A DNA stretch of 64,000 nucleotides from Apoderus coryli. Lineage: Eukaryota; Arthropoda; Insecta; Coleoptera; Attelabidae. The position numbers were made by a program, and so were the translations under genes. Below the pieces are notes generated by a model that did not search any database, had not been told where the DNA came from, and was given only the letters and a program-made list of their open reading frames with translations. Every line of letters begins with the position of its first letter. Within the stretch, counting starts at the first letter, position 1. Of the stretch, positions 1 through 11,209 are shown piece after piece. The DNA is taken from NCBI GenBank assembly GCA_911728435.2, contig OU452202.1, forward strand, positions 11,883,135 to 11,947,134, written 5' to 3'.

Positions 1-600
1 TGTTGTGATTGTGCAATTTGGTATTGTTATTGACTGACCGCTTGTGACATCTTGGTGGTTGCTGTTGAATTGGATAAGCAGAGCCGGCTCTTATCATCTA
101 CCCTGCTGAAGACAAGAAGGTAAGAGGCCATTATTTTGATATTGCTGCCAAGGTTTCACTAACTTGTTCATTTCGCTTTTACTCAAACAAAGAGTCTTTA
201 TTTTTTTCAACTTGTTTGTTGTTGATTATATTATATAATACCATTCTTTTATACCTTCCGGTTATATCTAAGTTGTCAAACAATAAGTTTTATTTAACAT
301 TCAAACTTGTAGGAGAGACTAGGAATATTTGATACAGTTAGTATTGAAAATAAATAATATATACTGGGTGTACAGATAAGAAAGGCCGGCTCTATTTCGA
401 AAACTAATTATGTTACAGTTTTAGGAATATTCTTTTTTTAGTAAAAGCGGACAAGGGAAATCGCTCAAAATAGTTTTAGTTTCCTAAAATGGCCGCTAGA
501 GGCCGTAAATCTAACTCTAAATTGGAAAACACTGTTTACTTAAAAATGTACTTATATATAAATATTATTTTCTTCTTGAACCCGTTTTTATTATTTCACA
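1..600. other. Non-coding, no gene seen
   Basis: No long reading frame or recognisable domain. A consensus-like splice donor (AAG followed by GTAAGA) is at about 117-125, preceded by a short open stretch, so a small or untranslated exon ending near 119 is possible. There is no protein similarity I can name to support it. Confidence 0.4.
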
Positions 601-880
601 ATGGATTTTTTTCTTGCGATAGGTTCTAATTAAAAGACACCAACCAACTCCTGTTTCACATGTCAGACAACAACAACGTTTCGGCAATTCATAATTGCAC
701 ACACATTGTATGAAAAATTGAATGCCTGTGATGAACAGTAGACGATTTAGTCAATAATGTACCTGAAGAAGGCAATTAGGCATTTCCGAAACGTTGTTGT
801 TGTCTGCCATGTGAAATAGGAGTTGGTTTCACTTACAATGTGTTGTAATTAGAACCTCATCCCAAGAAAAAAAATCCATT
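601..880. repeat. Foldback (inverted-repeat) MITE-like element
   Basis: The outer ends are imperfect inverted repeats of about 85-90 bp. The left arm (about 601-690) starts ATGGATTTTTTTCTTG and contains CCAACCAACTCCTGTTTCACATG. The right arm (about 785-880) carries the reverse complement and ends AAAAATCCATT. Each arm contains a CGTTTCGG / CCGAAACG motif, and the right arm also has CTGAAGA 19 bp before it, forming a hammerhead-like core. There is no coding capacity. Non-autonomous mobile element; superfamily not assigned. Confidence 0.75.
763..792 (+). ncRNA. Degenerate hammerhead-like core
   Basis: CTGAAGA at 763-769 is followed by a GGC-containing spacer and then GAAAC at 788-792, the order of the two conserved strands of a hammerhead ribozyme. 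Stem II is weak here (GG...CC with an extra A) and I see no good stem I. It may be a decayed or dimer-acting version of the motif repeated elsewhere in the window. Confidence 0.3.
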
Positions 881-1948
881 ATGATATACTTATATTACGT
901 AAGTGTTAAACTTAATGAGAATGATCTAACTACAATTTTAAAACTTTTTCACATAAACCTTTTTTCCCTATCTTCTTAAATAAATGGTGCAGTTCCCGAA
1001 GAATGTTGGTTTGGAAAAAGTTATCTAATTTTCTTATGGATAGTCCGATTTTAATAAAATTAGGCTCAGTATAAAGGTAATATTTGGGAGTATCAAGGAA
1101 AGTATTGGTGCTTTTATTTATTTTCTATATATATCCGCTAGATGGAGCTATACAACAATGTTTCTGATTTTGTCAATTTTCTTAGAAAAATCGAATGGAA
1201 TGGTATATTAGTATTCACTAGATGGAAAGAGCATGTAATAATAAAGAAAACAGTGAAAACCGGAAGTCTCTATCTTTTTCCTGTCGACTAAATTTAACAT
1301 TCAATAAATTTTTATAAAATTAATAGTGAGCTATGATAAAAAAAAAACACTCACGTTGTTATGGCAACGAAGTTAATGTCAATGTCAAATATAATTAATA
1401 TATTCTCAAATTAGTCTGTGGATTTATTTCTTTTGTGTTACAATTGGTTTTTTAATTAAAAATGCCTATTACCAGCGAAGAAGCATTTGATTTGTTGTCG
1501 GTTATTTCTAGTGCGTCAAAAATGCTTTCAGGGAAGGTAGGAATGTGGGTAATCCATTTTCTTCCATGTAAACGGCTTTCTAAAGTAAATAAGTACATTT
1601 TGAAGAGTTTCTACTAAATTGTATGGGTGGTTTGAAACATGTATTAGGGCTCCTTCAACTTACTGCATTTTTTCTCCTACTTTTTTTCTTAAATTAAGGA
1701 TACACCAGATATAACCTATAATTTTCTCAACATTGTGGAGTTTATGTCGTTAAATTGTGCTAGGTTTAAACTTAGTGTATACTAGGCAGGTCTGAGGTTT
1801 TTGTTGTGAGCGGTGAGAATGTAGAGGTTGATAACTGACTTTCCCTGATCGAGGGTGTATCATAAAAGCTTGTATGTGTATATTTACCATTAGTTAGTAA
1901 TATTTTTGTGGTTTGCATTTACCAGTAACTCTTTATTTTTATTTATAG

Positions 1949-3431
1949 GATATTTTTAATGATGTTAACAGACAACCAGTATATCAATCTTTCTGGAGAA
2001 GACTGTAAGTATGCACATTTTCTCTAAAACGACCACATTAATTAGTTTTCTTGTAGTAATACCTTCAAGGGATCACGTATTTTACGTGACATTTCCTAAA
2101 ACGTGGAAAACTAACAATATTGTACAACTGTTTAGTCCATTTGGTAAGTTAAAATATATACTTTTCATTCACCACCATATTTAATAATAAAGGTAAAAAA
2201 TATTACATAATAATTTATTTGTTATGTTTATCAAAAATAATTTAAATACATTGTTTATTTTAGTCAAAAAATCTTAGGTCTTGCTTTTGATTCCTTTTTA
2301 CAGTGTTTTGATTCTACACGAAAATATTTCACAATTTAAAAATGTTTAAATATGTAAAGAACTAGAGAAAGATTACGAGTTCTTCCTTAAAAGAACAGCT
2401 TATAAAACGGACACTGTGAAAACATTCAAAGAGCATATCAGCAACCTCCTTAATCGCCCAAGCTTTCGCAATAAAGTCTGTTGTTCCAACTTGTCGAAGG
2501 CCGTATCTATAGCTTCACTAACGAATTGAAGAAAACTTGTTAAATCAACCGTGCTGTGAAACTATTACTAAATATTTAACCTGAGGGAAAGAAGAGAACT
2601 CATTATGAAAAAGCTTAATTAATGTTATTTTAGGCAATGTATCTGTATCGTGGTTAGACGAGACATCAGCTTATGTTAGCCTGTATAAAAGAGATCAAGC
2701 AGCTATTGCTTTAGCAACATTATCGCAAAGTGACACATACAGTGTAATCACTTTTGCGAAAAGGCAGGCATTGTTGTCTGGTATTCATACACCAATAGCG
2801 TCACCTTTTGTAAGTAAGAAGAGACGATCGTTTGAGAGTGCACCACCTGTTACTAAAAGGAGGAGAACAGACAGCTTTGAGAGGTAAATTACTATTTGTT
2901 TTGTTTTTTTGCCAGGCCAGAAAATTTTAAGAAAGGACAAACAAAAATATCCCCACATAAATACTTAATATATAAGTAAAAAACAGTTTTTGCGAATGTG
3001 GCTTGAATCAATATATGTGAAGATTTTTATTTACTTTGAAAAATAATAAACTTAAGTAGATATCTATTAGGTATGCCATATGGCTGCGATATAAAATTAA
3101 TGTAGTGCACATTTATAAGGGGATAAAAAGGGATAAAAACAAAATTATCTATATTCATATAGAAGAGCTATTCTTGTCTCATTGGGGTCAGTTTTTTCAC
3201 ATTTATTCATTGTTTTATTATGTATCGATTTACCAAACAACTTACAGATAATAACGTTTGAATTTTAGAAGTGGGCCTAAACGGTCTATTGATCCAATTG
3301 AAGAAGAACCAGTTATTGACGATAAAGTTGAGGAGGTCAAGAAGAATTCAAAACGTAAATTGATAAGTCCAGAAAACCTCAAAAATGTTTCAAAATCTAA
3401 AACCTTTAATGAGGATGAATCTTGGGAATAA
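1949..3431 (+). CDS. PARN: PARN poly(A)-specific ribonuclease, C-terminal exons (partial gene)
   Basis: Four exons with GT/AG borders: 1949-2004, 2057-2143, 2634-2883 and 3269-3431 (stop TAA 3429-3431). The first exon is entered at phase 2 (coding starts ATA TTT TTA ATG). Spliced, it encodes about 184 residues: a FLM-type segment, then [26 protein letters not shown] and [12 protein letters not shown]. These match the order and spacing of the cap/RNA-binding RRM-like domain at the C-terminal side of animal PARN. A basic and acidic tail with KKRR- and TKRRR-type nuclear-localisation-like runs follows, and it ends in an acidic/tryptophan motif (EDESWE) like the vertebrate terminus. PARN is a DEDD 3'-exonuclease that removes poly(A) tails and trims small RNAs; the catalytic domain would lie on upstream exons left of this window. 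AATAAA at 3427-3432 overlaps the stop and may be the polyadenylation signal. All four junctions keep frame. Confidence 0.85.
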
Positions 3432-4460
3432 ATCACACTATTTTCATTTATTATATTTTTATTTTGAAATATTATTAATACATTGAAAAACACTATGACT
3501 AAAAATCATATACTGATGGTGTATTGAACATTTTTGGGATTTCCAAGGGCATTGCTATTGAAACTTATGCCAAATGCCGCTAAGAAACCCCAAATTTGTT
3601 TCAACTGCCTAAATTTTATTTAACATGTTAATTCAATTCGCTGGTTGTTGGTATACAGATTGACATGCTTTGACAAATGGAAATTAAAAAGCCCTGGATA
3701 GAGAAGATCTTAGCTTCATAGTCGAAAGGCTTTGTCTTACAAACTATAACAACAAACGAATGCAAACCAACTTGATATTAGATTACTACCAGAAACTTTA
3801 TATCCATCCAGTCAGCATTATTCGAGATAATTGGTTTCATTAGCTGAAATTCGTAATTCGTTTAATCCCAAATACAAGAAAAACCATTGTTTATGTACTC
3901 AGGCACAGAGTACAGAGATTGAACCATGATGTAACGTCTTTAATCTAACTTCGTTTATTCTCAGTGTCAAGTAGAATGGTGTCAATATGGAGTGGTGACA
4001 AAAATGCTATGCTTCTCATTGATGATTTGGCAGACAAAAACTTGGGACTTAACAGGCCAGTAGTTTTCTAAACAATCCACTGAACCTATAAGGCCCAAAT
4101 CTTTTCTTGCATTTTTTATTTGAACGTTTGACATGTTGCTTCCATATCTGTAACAAAAAAAAATAACGTTACTAATGTTAACAAAAAAACTTATAGGTAT
4201 GCCGAAAAGGCAAAAGCAAATATATATTAAATGGTTTGGGACCAAAAGCAAATATATATTAATTGGTTTGGGACCTAAAGCGGTAAATTTGACACAGTAA
4301 TTCTGAGAGATATTTTTTTTATTTTAGTTTTCCTTTTTTTAAAATTATTTTATTTTCTTTGGGTTGTGTGTTCAGAAATTATAGTCTATTTTCTATTAAT
4401 ATCCGTACATTTGTTTATATTTTTCCAAATATTTTTCATTTTTGGTATTATCCTTATACA
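3432..4460. other. Non-coding downstream of PARN
   Basis: No supported gene. It holds a two-copy 32-bp tandem repeat (listed separately) and AT-rich sequence. The short frames here have no recognisable content. Confidence 0.5.
4212..4275. repeat. Two-unit tandem repeat, 32 bp
   Basis: Units 4212-4243 and 4244-4275 differ by one base by eye. Each contains AAAAGCAAATATATATTAA followed by TGGTTTGGGACC. Confidence 0.85.
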
Positions 4461-4467
4461 TAAAAAC

Positions 4468-4510
4468 GACGTACGTTTCGGCATTTTTTTTTAAATTTTG
4501 CCTTCTTCAG
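4468..4510 (-). ncRNA. Hammerhead-like ribozyme core
   Basis: Read on the minus strand: CTGAAGA (4510-4504), one extra A, stem II GGCA/TGCC with an A/T loop, GAAA (4479-4476), a self-complementary short stem III CGTACG (4475-4470), then T and C (4469-4468). This is the hammerhead order. The extra base before stem II departs from the canonical fold. Stem I pairing is partial. It lies just beyond the 3' side of the LINE fragment at 4694-5160. Confidence 0.45.
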
Positions 4511-4693
4511 GTATCTTAAAAATATATACAGGAGACATACACGCACATAACACATTATTATAACTAGTTATCATGTCTAAAATTTGTTTTTATTTGATTT
4601 GTCAAAACAATAGGTAAGGAGATAGTAAAATAACAAAATAATAAAAAATTTCCATAAACATAATATTATGCAGTTCATCAATTTATAAATTCA

Positions 4694-5160
4694 TCAACGA
4701 TTACAAGCAGCACACAAACTATAAATTCTCCAAAATACACCGATCGAGATGTTCCAAAGAACAGATGAAAATATCACAGTCAGCAGATATATGTTATTGA
4801 TTATAGAATAAAAAACATTAGGCGACTTTGTTAAAGCATTGGTTCGTGATCGAGTAGTATAAAAAGTGAATTTCTGGCGACCGTTCATTCGGGGGATAAA
4901 AAAGTTAATTTTACTTAATAAAGGAGGGCAAAAATTTTTATTATGACTTAGATGATAAAAGAAATGTGCAGATGCCAATATGCTTCTGGAATCTACGCTG
5001 GCTAAACTAAACCCACTCAGATAAGATCCATAATCAGTACCTCTTTCAAGATAAATACCATCAATTTTATAAGTAACATACTTCAGAAATTTCCGCTGTA
5101 TCTTTTCAATTGAAATCTTATGTACTGAATATGTCGACTCCAAACAGGAGAACAGTAGTA
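4694..5160 (-). pseudogene. LINE reverse-transcriptase C-terminal fragment
   Basis: A 149-codon open frame (5143-4694) resembles the tail of Jockey/I-type non-LTR reverse transcriptases: a VQRKFL-like start (here IQRKFLKYVTYKIDG), GTDYGSYL, SRSILASAHFFYHLSHNK, LLSKINFFIPR and TRSRTNALTKSP. Just upstream a second frame carries PVW, where these proteins normally read 'SPVW', so a frameshift separates the two. No catalytic YADD remains. It is a 5'-truncated dead copy. Confidence 0.75.
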
Positions 5161-6700
5161 AGTGTCGTGCGGTCGTATGAGTTATATAAAGATAGTAAGT
5201 CTATAGGCAAAAATCTGCGACTGCTTTAGTGAAAAAATACTGTTTTTTTATTTCTTCATTTTAATAATATAGTTTGTAACTATTCTGAAAGATTGCAGTT
5301 TTCCAAATCGTTCTATTGTAAAGCCTTATATTCTTACTTAATCGCCAGAACCAAATAGTAATAGGAAATAATAAACTGATACAGGCATGTTAATGTTTGT
5401 TGTCAATTGGCAATTATCAATGATTACAACCGTCCGTCGAGGCTATTAAACGAGATGCAAGAAATAAGTATAATTTGCGGCGTATGTATCAAAGTTTTAG
5501 TAGCAATTACTTACTAACGTCGTTATTGCCAACTATTTATTAAGTGAACTTTGTAGAAAAAAATAGCAAAGTAATTATTCCTTTATTTATTTATAAAGTA
5601 GTGTGCTCTTCGCGCTACCTACTGCTACTCTGTACTTTTATATATGTAATTTCAAAGACATGACTCAAGATGGAATATACTATAGTTATTAGCTGCAAAC
5701 TCGCTAGGGAACTTCTAAGCTACTTACTACTGTAAGTAGTAGTATTTGACGGCGACCAGAAGCTTCCTTCGACTAATTATGGGGTTTTTATTGGACACTA
5801 CCAATTAAAGAAACATCTTTATTAAATGAGGGTACGAGACTAACATTCTGTATAACTCGAGTGAGTAGGATGCTGAAACTTTGCAGCTCCTACTTTGGTT
5901 GGCTCGTTGAGGTGACTTTTGGGAAATCCCAGATCCAGATATCCTAGTGAAGAAATTTATAGCAGTGTCAGAATATTTCCGTTTTGTAGTTTGTATTACC
6001 AGTTCCGTATTGACTAGCTGGTTTATAAAAGGATGCGATTTGTGCGTAGAGAAGATCTATTCTAGGTGGGTGCTTGGTTTGTTAATGATACAACAAAAAT
6101 TATACTCAAACAGCGTATTTGGTACTCTACAAGCGAAATCTAAAAGAATATTTGGATATAGTTAAACTACTGTGGATAAAATTGTGGTTTCACCATTACA
6201 CTGAAATTAAACAAAGTTAAAATAATAGAATGGTGCAGCAATCCTAAAGATGGTATACACAATTTTATCGGCAACAATGGCCTTGAGATGCGAAAGGAAT
6301 TATCTTCAGAAGAATAAAATCATCATTGGTCAATACTACGCAGAGGTATTATATTTATACGAATAAGATTCGATTACATGTAACAACAGTGGTACTGAAT
6401 TGCAATCTACTGACAGATATTAAACATAATACTTAGGTACAGTGGCAGTTTATATCTTATAATAAAAAAAATCAAACAATTATTTTAATTTTGGTTTATT
6501 ATTTTGCTATAATTTTATGCATGTCGTTTGTCAACTCCCAGTCGTCGTTACATTATTATATTAGTTTTTCCACCCCCGTGATATAGGCAACGTAAACTTC
6601 TTGTTGCAATACTGGTGGTAAACGTCACAATACCAATGGTCGACCTTGAGCCGAACATTTGCAATTGGGAATTATTTTCAAGCTGAGGTATTTAATGTAG
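5161..6700. other. Non-coding, no gene seen
   Basis: AT-rich sequence with scattered short frames. I find no domain, repeat pair or convincing exon here. Confidence 0.4.
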
Positions 6701-6730
6701 TTCTTAGATCGTGATGACGTATATATACAG

Positions 6731-7113
6731 AGCTGCAGGATGGACAGTTTGTAGCGTTTATTTGCCGGTATAACTTTTGTTTTATATTTGAGTTTATTGT
6801 TTGTTTGTTTGACGAAAAACTTGAAATTAAACAATATGGACGTTCTACGCCTGATTTAAATAATATTGAAGTGTCTTCCACAGCCGAGCCGGGGAAAAAG
6901 TTAGGTAGGTATGTATGAAAATGTAATAAAAGTATTTATAAAAAATACGGATGGATCTGTGGGTGTGAGATAAAAAATAGACTATTTTGTTTTGTGTGTG
7001 TACTTTTTAGTGGTGAAACACATTCAGCAAGTGCAAGTGGTGTTGATGATTTAGTGCATCTCGCTGAAAAGGACAAACTGCATGGAAATTCCAAACAGCA
7101 TCTGAAAAATTAA
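6731..7113 (+). CDS. Unrecognised candidate gene, two 3' exons
   Basis: A frame open from about 6716 to 6908 can be joined to 7011-7113 by a donor AG|GTATGT (6909-6910) and an acceptor TTTTTAG (7010). The junction keeps frame and the product ends ...NSKQHLKN with TAA at 7111-7113. The acceptor TATATACAG at 6730 would open the first exon. The tail is hydrophilic (YGRSTPDLNNIEVSSTAEPG, then SGETHSASASGVDDLVHL). I do not recognise the family. It may be the 3' end of a host gene whose other exons I cannot see, or a chance frame. Confidence 0.35.
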
Positions 7114-7432
7114 ATGCGTCAACACATTTTAATTATATTTTATTAGGTATCACGGACATATAAAAGAGCATATTTTTATTACTGATATTTACGTTCTGCA
7201 GCCGCCACTGCTTAGGTATCTGTAAGAAAACCATAATAAATATATTTGAAAGGCGTAATTCATATTGGATTTGAGTATCCATAATATCAGGAACAAATTA
7301 ATCGTGGATTTACTTGCAGCTTGGTTGTTTGGTTTTTTGTTGATTTCACTCTGAAGATTTATTTTAATTCGAGAGACAAAGATCCTGTTCATATGAGCTA
7401 CACTCACTAATCAGTTATTGGCTATTGGAGTA

Positions 7433-7613
7433 CTGACCCAGCGATACATTTATACCGCTTCAAGGGTATTCTGCTATCTATGGCTAGTATTTATTTGCCA
7501 GCAAATTCGTGTTGAACTATGGTGGTTGGCTGTGAACTTCCTTGCCATATAAATAGCCACAGATAGTAGAAAAGTCATTATCTCGAAGCGGTATAAATGT
7601 TTCGTTGGGTCAG
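7433..7613. repeat. Short foldback MITE
   Basis: Inverted repeats: the left arm (TGACCCAGCGATACATTTATA...CGCTTC) and the right arm (GAAGCGGTATAAATG...TTGGGTCA) face each other, with a second inner pairing around ATCTATGGCTA / TAGCCACAGAT. About 180 bp, no coding capacity. Confidence 0.75.
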
Positions 7614-7619
7614 CACGGG

Positions 7620-8685
7620 AATATCGCAACTGGTTAGTAGATGCAGCTCATAGGAACATAATCCGTTTAACGTGGATTGGAAGGAAGTTTATCGAGAAGG
7701 CGACAAACAACGGAGAAACTGACCTGAAAGTGGTTAGTTTCACTATCAAATCTACTTCAATCAAACCGATTGTCAAGGGATGGTTGCATTTCTAAAGTGT
7801 CACACATGTTTAATAAATTAAATATGTGATATCGTAATTCAATACGACACTGAAATCAATTAATCCCATACGTCTGTAAATGTTCATAAAAATGAGAATA
7901 ACTCGAGGTTTGCAACCATGAAATTGTTATTTTAAAATAGTCAATAAATTCTGTGTTTCTTGGTTCGTTTCCCATATACTATATTCCGCATTAAAAAAAT
8001 TCTTTCTACAATAATCATAAACTGTCAACAATAAGCTATCGTTTGCTGTGTGTTGTTCTGTTCTTCTAGCTTTGTTGTATTATGAGTGTGTTTAAGGAAA
8101 GCCGGAAACACAAATACTCTGTATAAATGTATAACTTTCATGTAATAACGGATCACGATTGATCCATAGAGCACAGACATAGACTGTAAGTATGTATAAG
8201 ATATACAAGCAATCTCATAACCGATATTATTCTACCCGACTGTTGACAATATAATGTGAGATTTCTATCTTTACATTCTTGTATGTGGAGGACATAAAAC
8301 GCATATGGAATTCATAAAAATCCATAGTCGTACTATTATAGTGGCCTATACAGCCCTGTATCCTAATAAAAATTCTACAAACTTTGCAGAATTACCAGAG
8401 GTTGACGCTACTGCGATGAAGAAAGTAGGAAAACAGCTCCCACCCGAATGAAAATTTGTTACACCTACGTCCCTTGTTTTTTTTTTTGCAGACTTTTAAA
8501 TGTATGTATGTTTAACGCTCCATTTTTACTAACCCTAAGCTGTCAGCTGTGGATTTGTTTTGTTTTTTGGGTTGCCACTTTACTGCATAAATGGCGCCAA
8601 ATTCAAATCTTGCGTTAATTTTGGGACACCCTTTATAAGCAATATACAAAGTTTTAAAATCATTAAGTTACAACACAACATTAAG
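7620..8685. other. Non-coding, no gene seen
   Basis: No coding sequence supported. GGGACACCCT near 8627-8636 resembles the CACCCTG-type transposon end seen elsewhere, but no partner end was found nearby. Confidence 0.4.
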
Positions 8686-8812
8686 AACAAATGAAAATAA
8701 TTTCGTGGCAAAGCGGACTAAAATGTTGGCTTTACCTACACAAGGAATTTTGTTTAATTTAGCAGGGCCCCAGTCTAATTCGATAGAAACCAGACCGAGG
8801 CATGGGTCGACA

Positions 8813-8860
8813 GGTACTGACGAATTCGTTTCGCTCTTGTTATGAGCTCGTCAGAGCACC
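8813..8860 (-). ncRNA. Type I hammerhead ribozyme, mirror copy in left arm
   Basis: The exact reverse complement of the ribozyme in the right arm, so a transcript of either strand contains one functional-polarity hammerhead. The conserved strands are TCGTCAG (minus-strand CTGACGA) and TTTC (minus-strand GAAA), separated by the GCTC...GAGC stem. Confidence 0.8.
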
Positions 8861-9023
8861 ATAGTCGCTGCCCATCACAAATATCGGCCTGCATTTAAGC
8901 ACAATAGGATACACAACAGTAGACACATGTAAACACATATCATCTACATGTACATAGTAATGCATATCCCATACCATGCAGAGGCTTAAATGCAGGCCGA
9001 TATTTGTGATGGGCAGCGACTAT

Positions 9024-9071
9024 GGTGCTCTGACGAGCTCATAACAAGAGCGAAACGAATTCGTCAGTACC
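9024..9071 (+). ncRNA. Type I hammerhead ribozyme
   Basis: All conserved parts are present in order. Stem I 5' strand GGTGCT (9024-9029); core CTGACGA (9030-9036); stem II GCTC/GAGC (9037-9040 with 9048-9051) closing a 7-nt loop; core GAAA (9052-9055); a short stem III CG-AATT-CG (9056-9063); T then the cleavage-site C (9064-9065); stem I 3' strand AGTACC (9066-9071), pairing with GGTGCT through five Watson-Crick pairs and one G-T wobble. Self-cleavage would fall after 9065. The very short stem III resembles the small hammerheads of Penelope-like retroelements, which are reported to act as dimers. Confidence 0.85.
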
Positions 9072-9195
9072 TGTCGACCCATGCCTCGGTCTGGTTTCTA
9101 TCGAATTAGACTGGGGCCCTGCTAAATTAAACAAAATTCCTTGTGTAGGTAAAGCCAACATTTTAGTCCGCTTTGCCACGAAATTATTTTCATTT

Positions 9196-10430
9196 ATTAT
9201 ATTTACGGACATGAAATCCTCTTAATTAAGAACAAACAGCATTCATTAAAATCGGTAAATAACTTATTTAAAATAATTTTCAAAATGTAACAAAACACTT
9301 GTTTGGATCGACTAAGGTCACAAGTTTCATGGTCCATTATAACTGTTGTCATTTTATAAACAGATGACAGATACAAAAAAGAGTTTTAGCTTTGTGTAAG
9401 TGGACACAGGAGTGGTGATGCTCACGTACTCTGTACCTAATACATAATATAGTAGGAATTTTCTATTTCACTGTTATTAAAACGAAAGGCATCCTGGTAA
9501 AAATGGTTACATGTCCAAATTAATAGCTAAATTCAAACAAATTGGAACCGTTTTAAAAAGTCTCGTTTAAACCTATCTTTTTAGAAGATCTTCGTGACCG
9601 AATATGGTGAAGTTACCCCCGAATAAATGCTTCAGAATGTTCGGGAAAATGTTAAACAAATCTTTACTATTTCGTTAAATGGGTCACAATTTGAGCACTT
9701 AATCAAATAAAGCAATTATTTTACCAACACGTTCTTTACATCAATTTTTACGCATAATTAAAAACAAAAAGAATCGAATTTCTTTTAAAACAATGTGCTC
9801 GTTGACAGTTTGCTCGTTATCAAACCAATCTAGGTTTACCATATGCATTCCTTGGAAAAAAGTCGAATCGACGTATTCCAGTGTTTTTCGGGAAAAATTC
9901 CTTATTAAATATCGGAGTTGGACACTTTTAATTGGTCCCCCGGTATATAATAAACCATGGGTGATGTCAGGAAGATTAATATTAAAATATATTAAAAATA
10001 AGTATACAAATGTGTTCCTAGTTTAATAGCCCATAGGTCTAATATCACAGAATCCATTTTAACAGATATCCTATAACGATCCTATACAAGATCTGCTCCA
10101 TTTATTTTTTGACTCACTTAAATCCAAATAGGTCATTTTCATGCATAATGAATCCCGATCTATCACGTCATACGCGATAGAAAAACCGAAAATCAAAGAA
10201 TTGAGAAATATGCATCACCAATTAAATTATGCGCTTTCTGAATCAACTCGCAAGTACATGTCTCTGTGGATAAACCCTGTCTGAACCTATGCTAGCAGGG
10301 CTTATTGCATTAGAAGTATTGAAATATTCTAAAAGTTGATCACTTCTCCACGTTTCATCGGTTGATGTGCTGTGCCGACCGGGGCTCGTAGTCTTCACGG
10401 CCTCGTTTTACTCGTAGCGGATTCACCAGA
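9196..10430. other. Non-coding, no gene seen
   Basis: AT-rich. A small frame at 9793-10026 has no recognisable content. The minus strand between about 10150 and 10320 may hold decayed reverse-transcriptase sequence but is too broken to call. Confidence 0.35.
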
Positions 10431-10439
10431 GCAGTATTT

Positions 10440-10990
10440 GATATTTCTAATACATAGCGAGATAAAGTGCCGAATAGAGATTGCTCGGGCAACTTTTAAT
10501 AATATGAGATCCTTTCTTTGCAATGACAACCTGAAGTTAAGACAATGCTTGGTTAAATGCTATGTATGGTCGGTATTACTGTACGGAGTAGAGACGTGGA
10601 CTCTGAAGGTCAGGATTATGAACCAACTGGGGGCATTTGAAATGTGGCTACAAAGAAGATTGCTTCGTATTCCGTGGACACAACTTGTTACAAACGAGTA
10701 CTATGAAGAGCAAACATCGAAAGGCAACTCTTGACGACCGTAAAATGACGAAAGACATCATATCTTGGACATATATTGAGAGGTGATAAATATCGTCTAT
10801 TACAGCTCATACTAAAGGGCAAGATTGAGGGGCGCCGTGGGGTCGGGATTGGACCGGCATAAGAAGAGGTGGTGCACTTTCACGCTTGCCGGAGGACCGT
10901 ACAGCTTTTGTCATAGTGATTGCCAACGTCAGGGAGACCGGACAAGGCACATGAAAGAAGGATACATTGCTGCACTTTATTATATTATTT
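10440..10990 (+). pseudogene. LINE reverse-transcriptase C-terminal remnant
   Basis: Frame to 10734 reads IKCRIEIARATFNNMRSFLC, CYVWSVLLYGVETWTL, FEMWLQRRLLRIPWTQLVTNE. This is the typical C-terminal region of a family of insect non-LTR 'endonuclease-reverse transcriptases' (thumb and following FEMW..RR..RI.W segment). After the stop a second frame continues with YLGHILRGDKYRLLQLILKG and IEGRRG, the next conserved block, so a frameshift or stop separates them. The catalytic core is absent. 5'-truncated dead copy. Confidence 0.8.
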
Positions 10991-11209
10991 CATATCGAAT
11001 TATACACATGGAAATTCGGCAATCATCCAAAAAAAAGGGATAAAAAGTCATCGTATAGTATATACAAAGAAGAAATCTAATATTTGCAAATATTCAATGG
11101 CTTTTTGTATTATTGGTTGAGAGTTTAGATTTAGAAAATTTTCCTACCTATGTCTGTTCATATTCCAAAAATGCCTTTAATGTTTTTTAAAATATTCTCA
11201 ATGAAGGTC

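Larger units (their letters stand above)
8689..9195. mobile_element. Long palindromic foldback element with 212-bp arms
   Basis: Left arm 8689-8900 and right arm 8984-9195 are reverse complements over 212 bp with no mismatch seen by eye. An 83-bp spacer lies between them. No open reading frame. The arm carries a complete hammerhead ribozyme (next entries). The perfect arms imply recent origin or gene conversion between them. Hammerhead-bearing non-autonomous retroelements and Penelope-like repeats are known in animals; assignment here is inference. Confidence 0.85.

Noticed and set aside
1462..1536. First coding exon of PARN
   Set aside because: The phase does not match the PARN frame at 1949 and the peptide does not resemble PARN; kept only as an open question in the findings.
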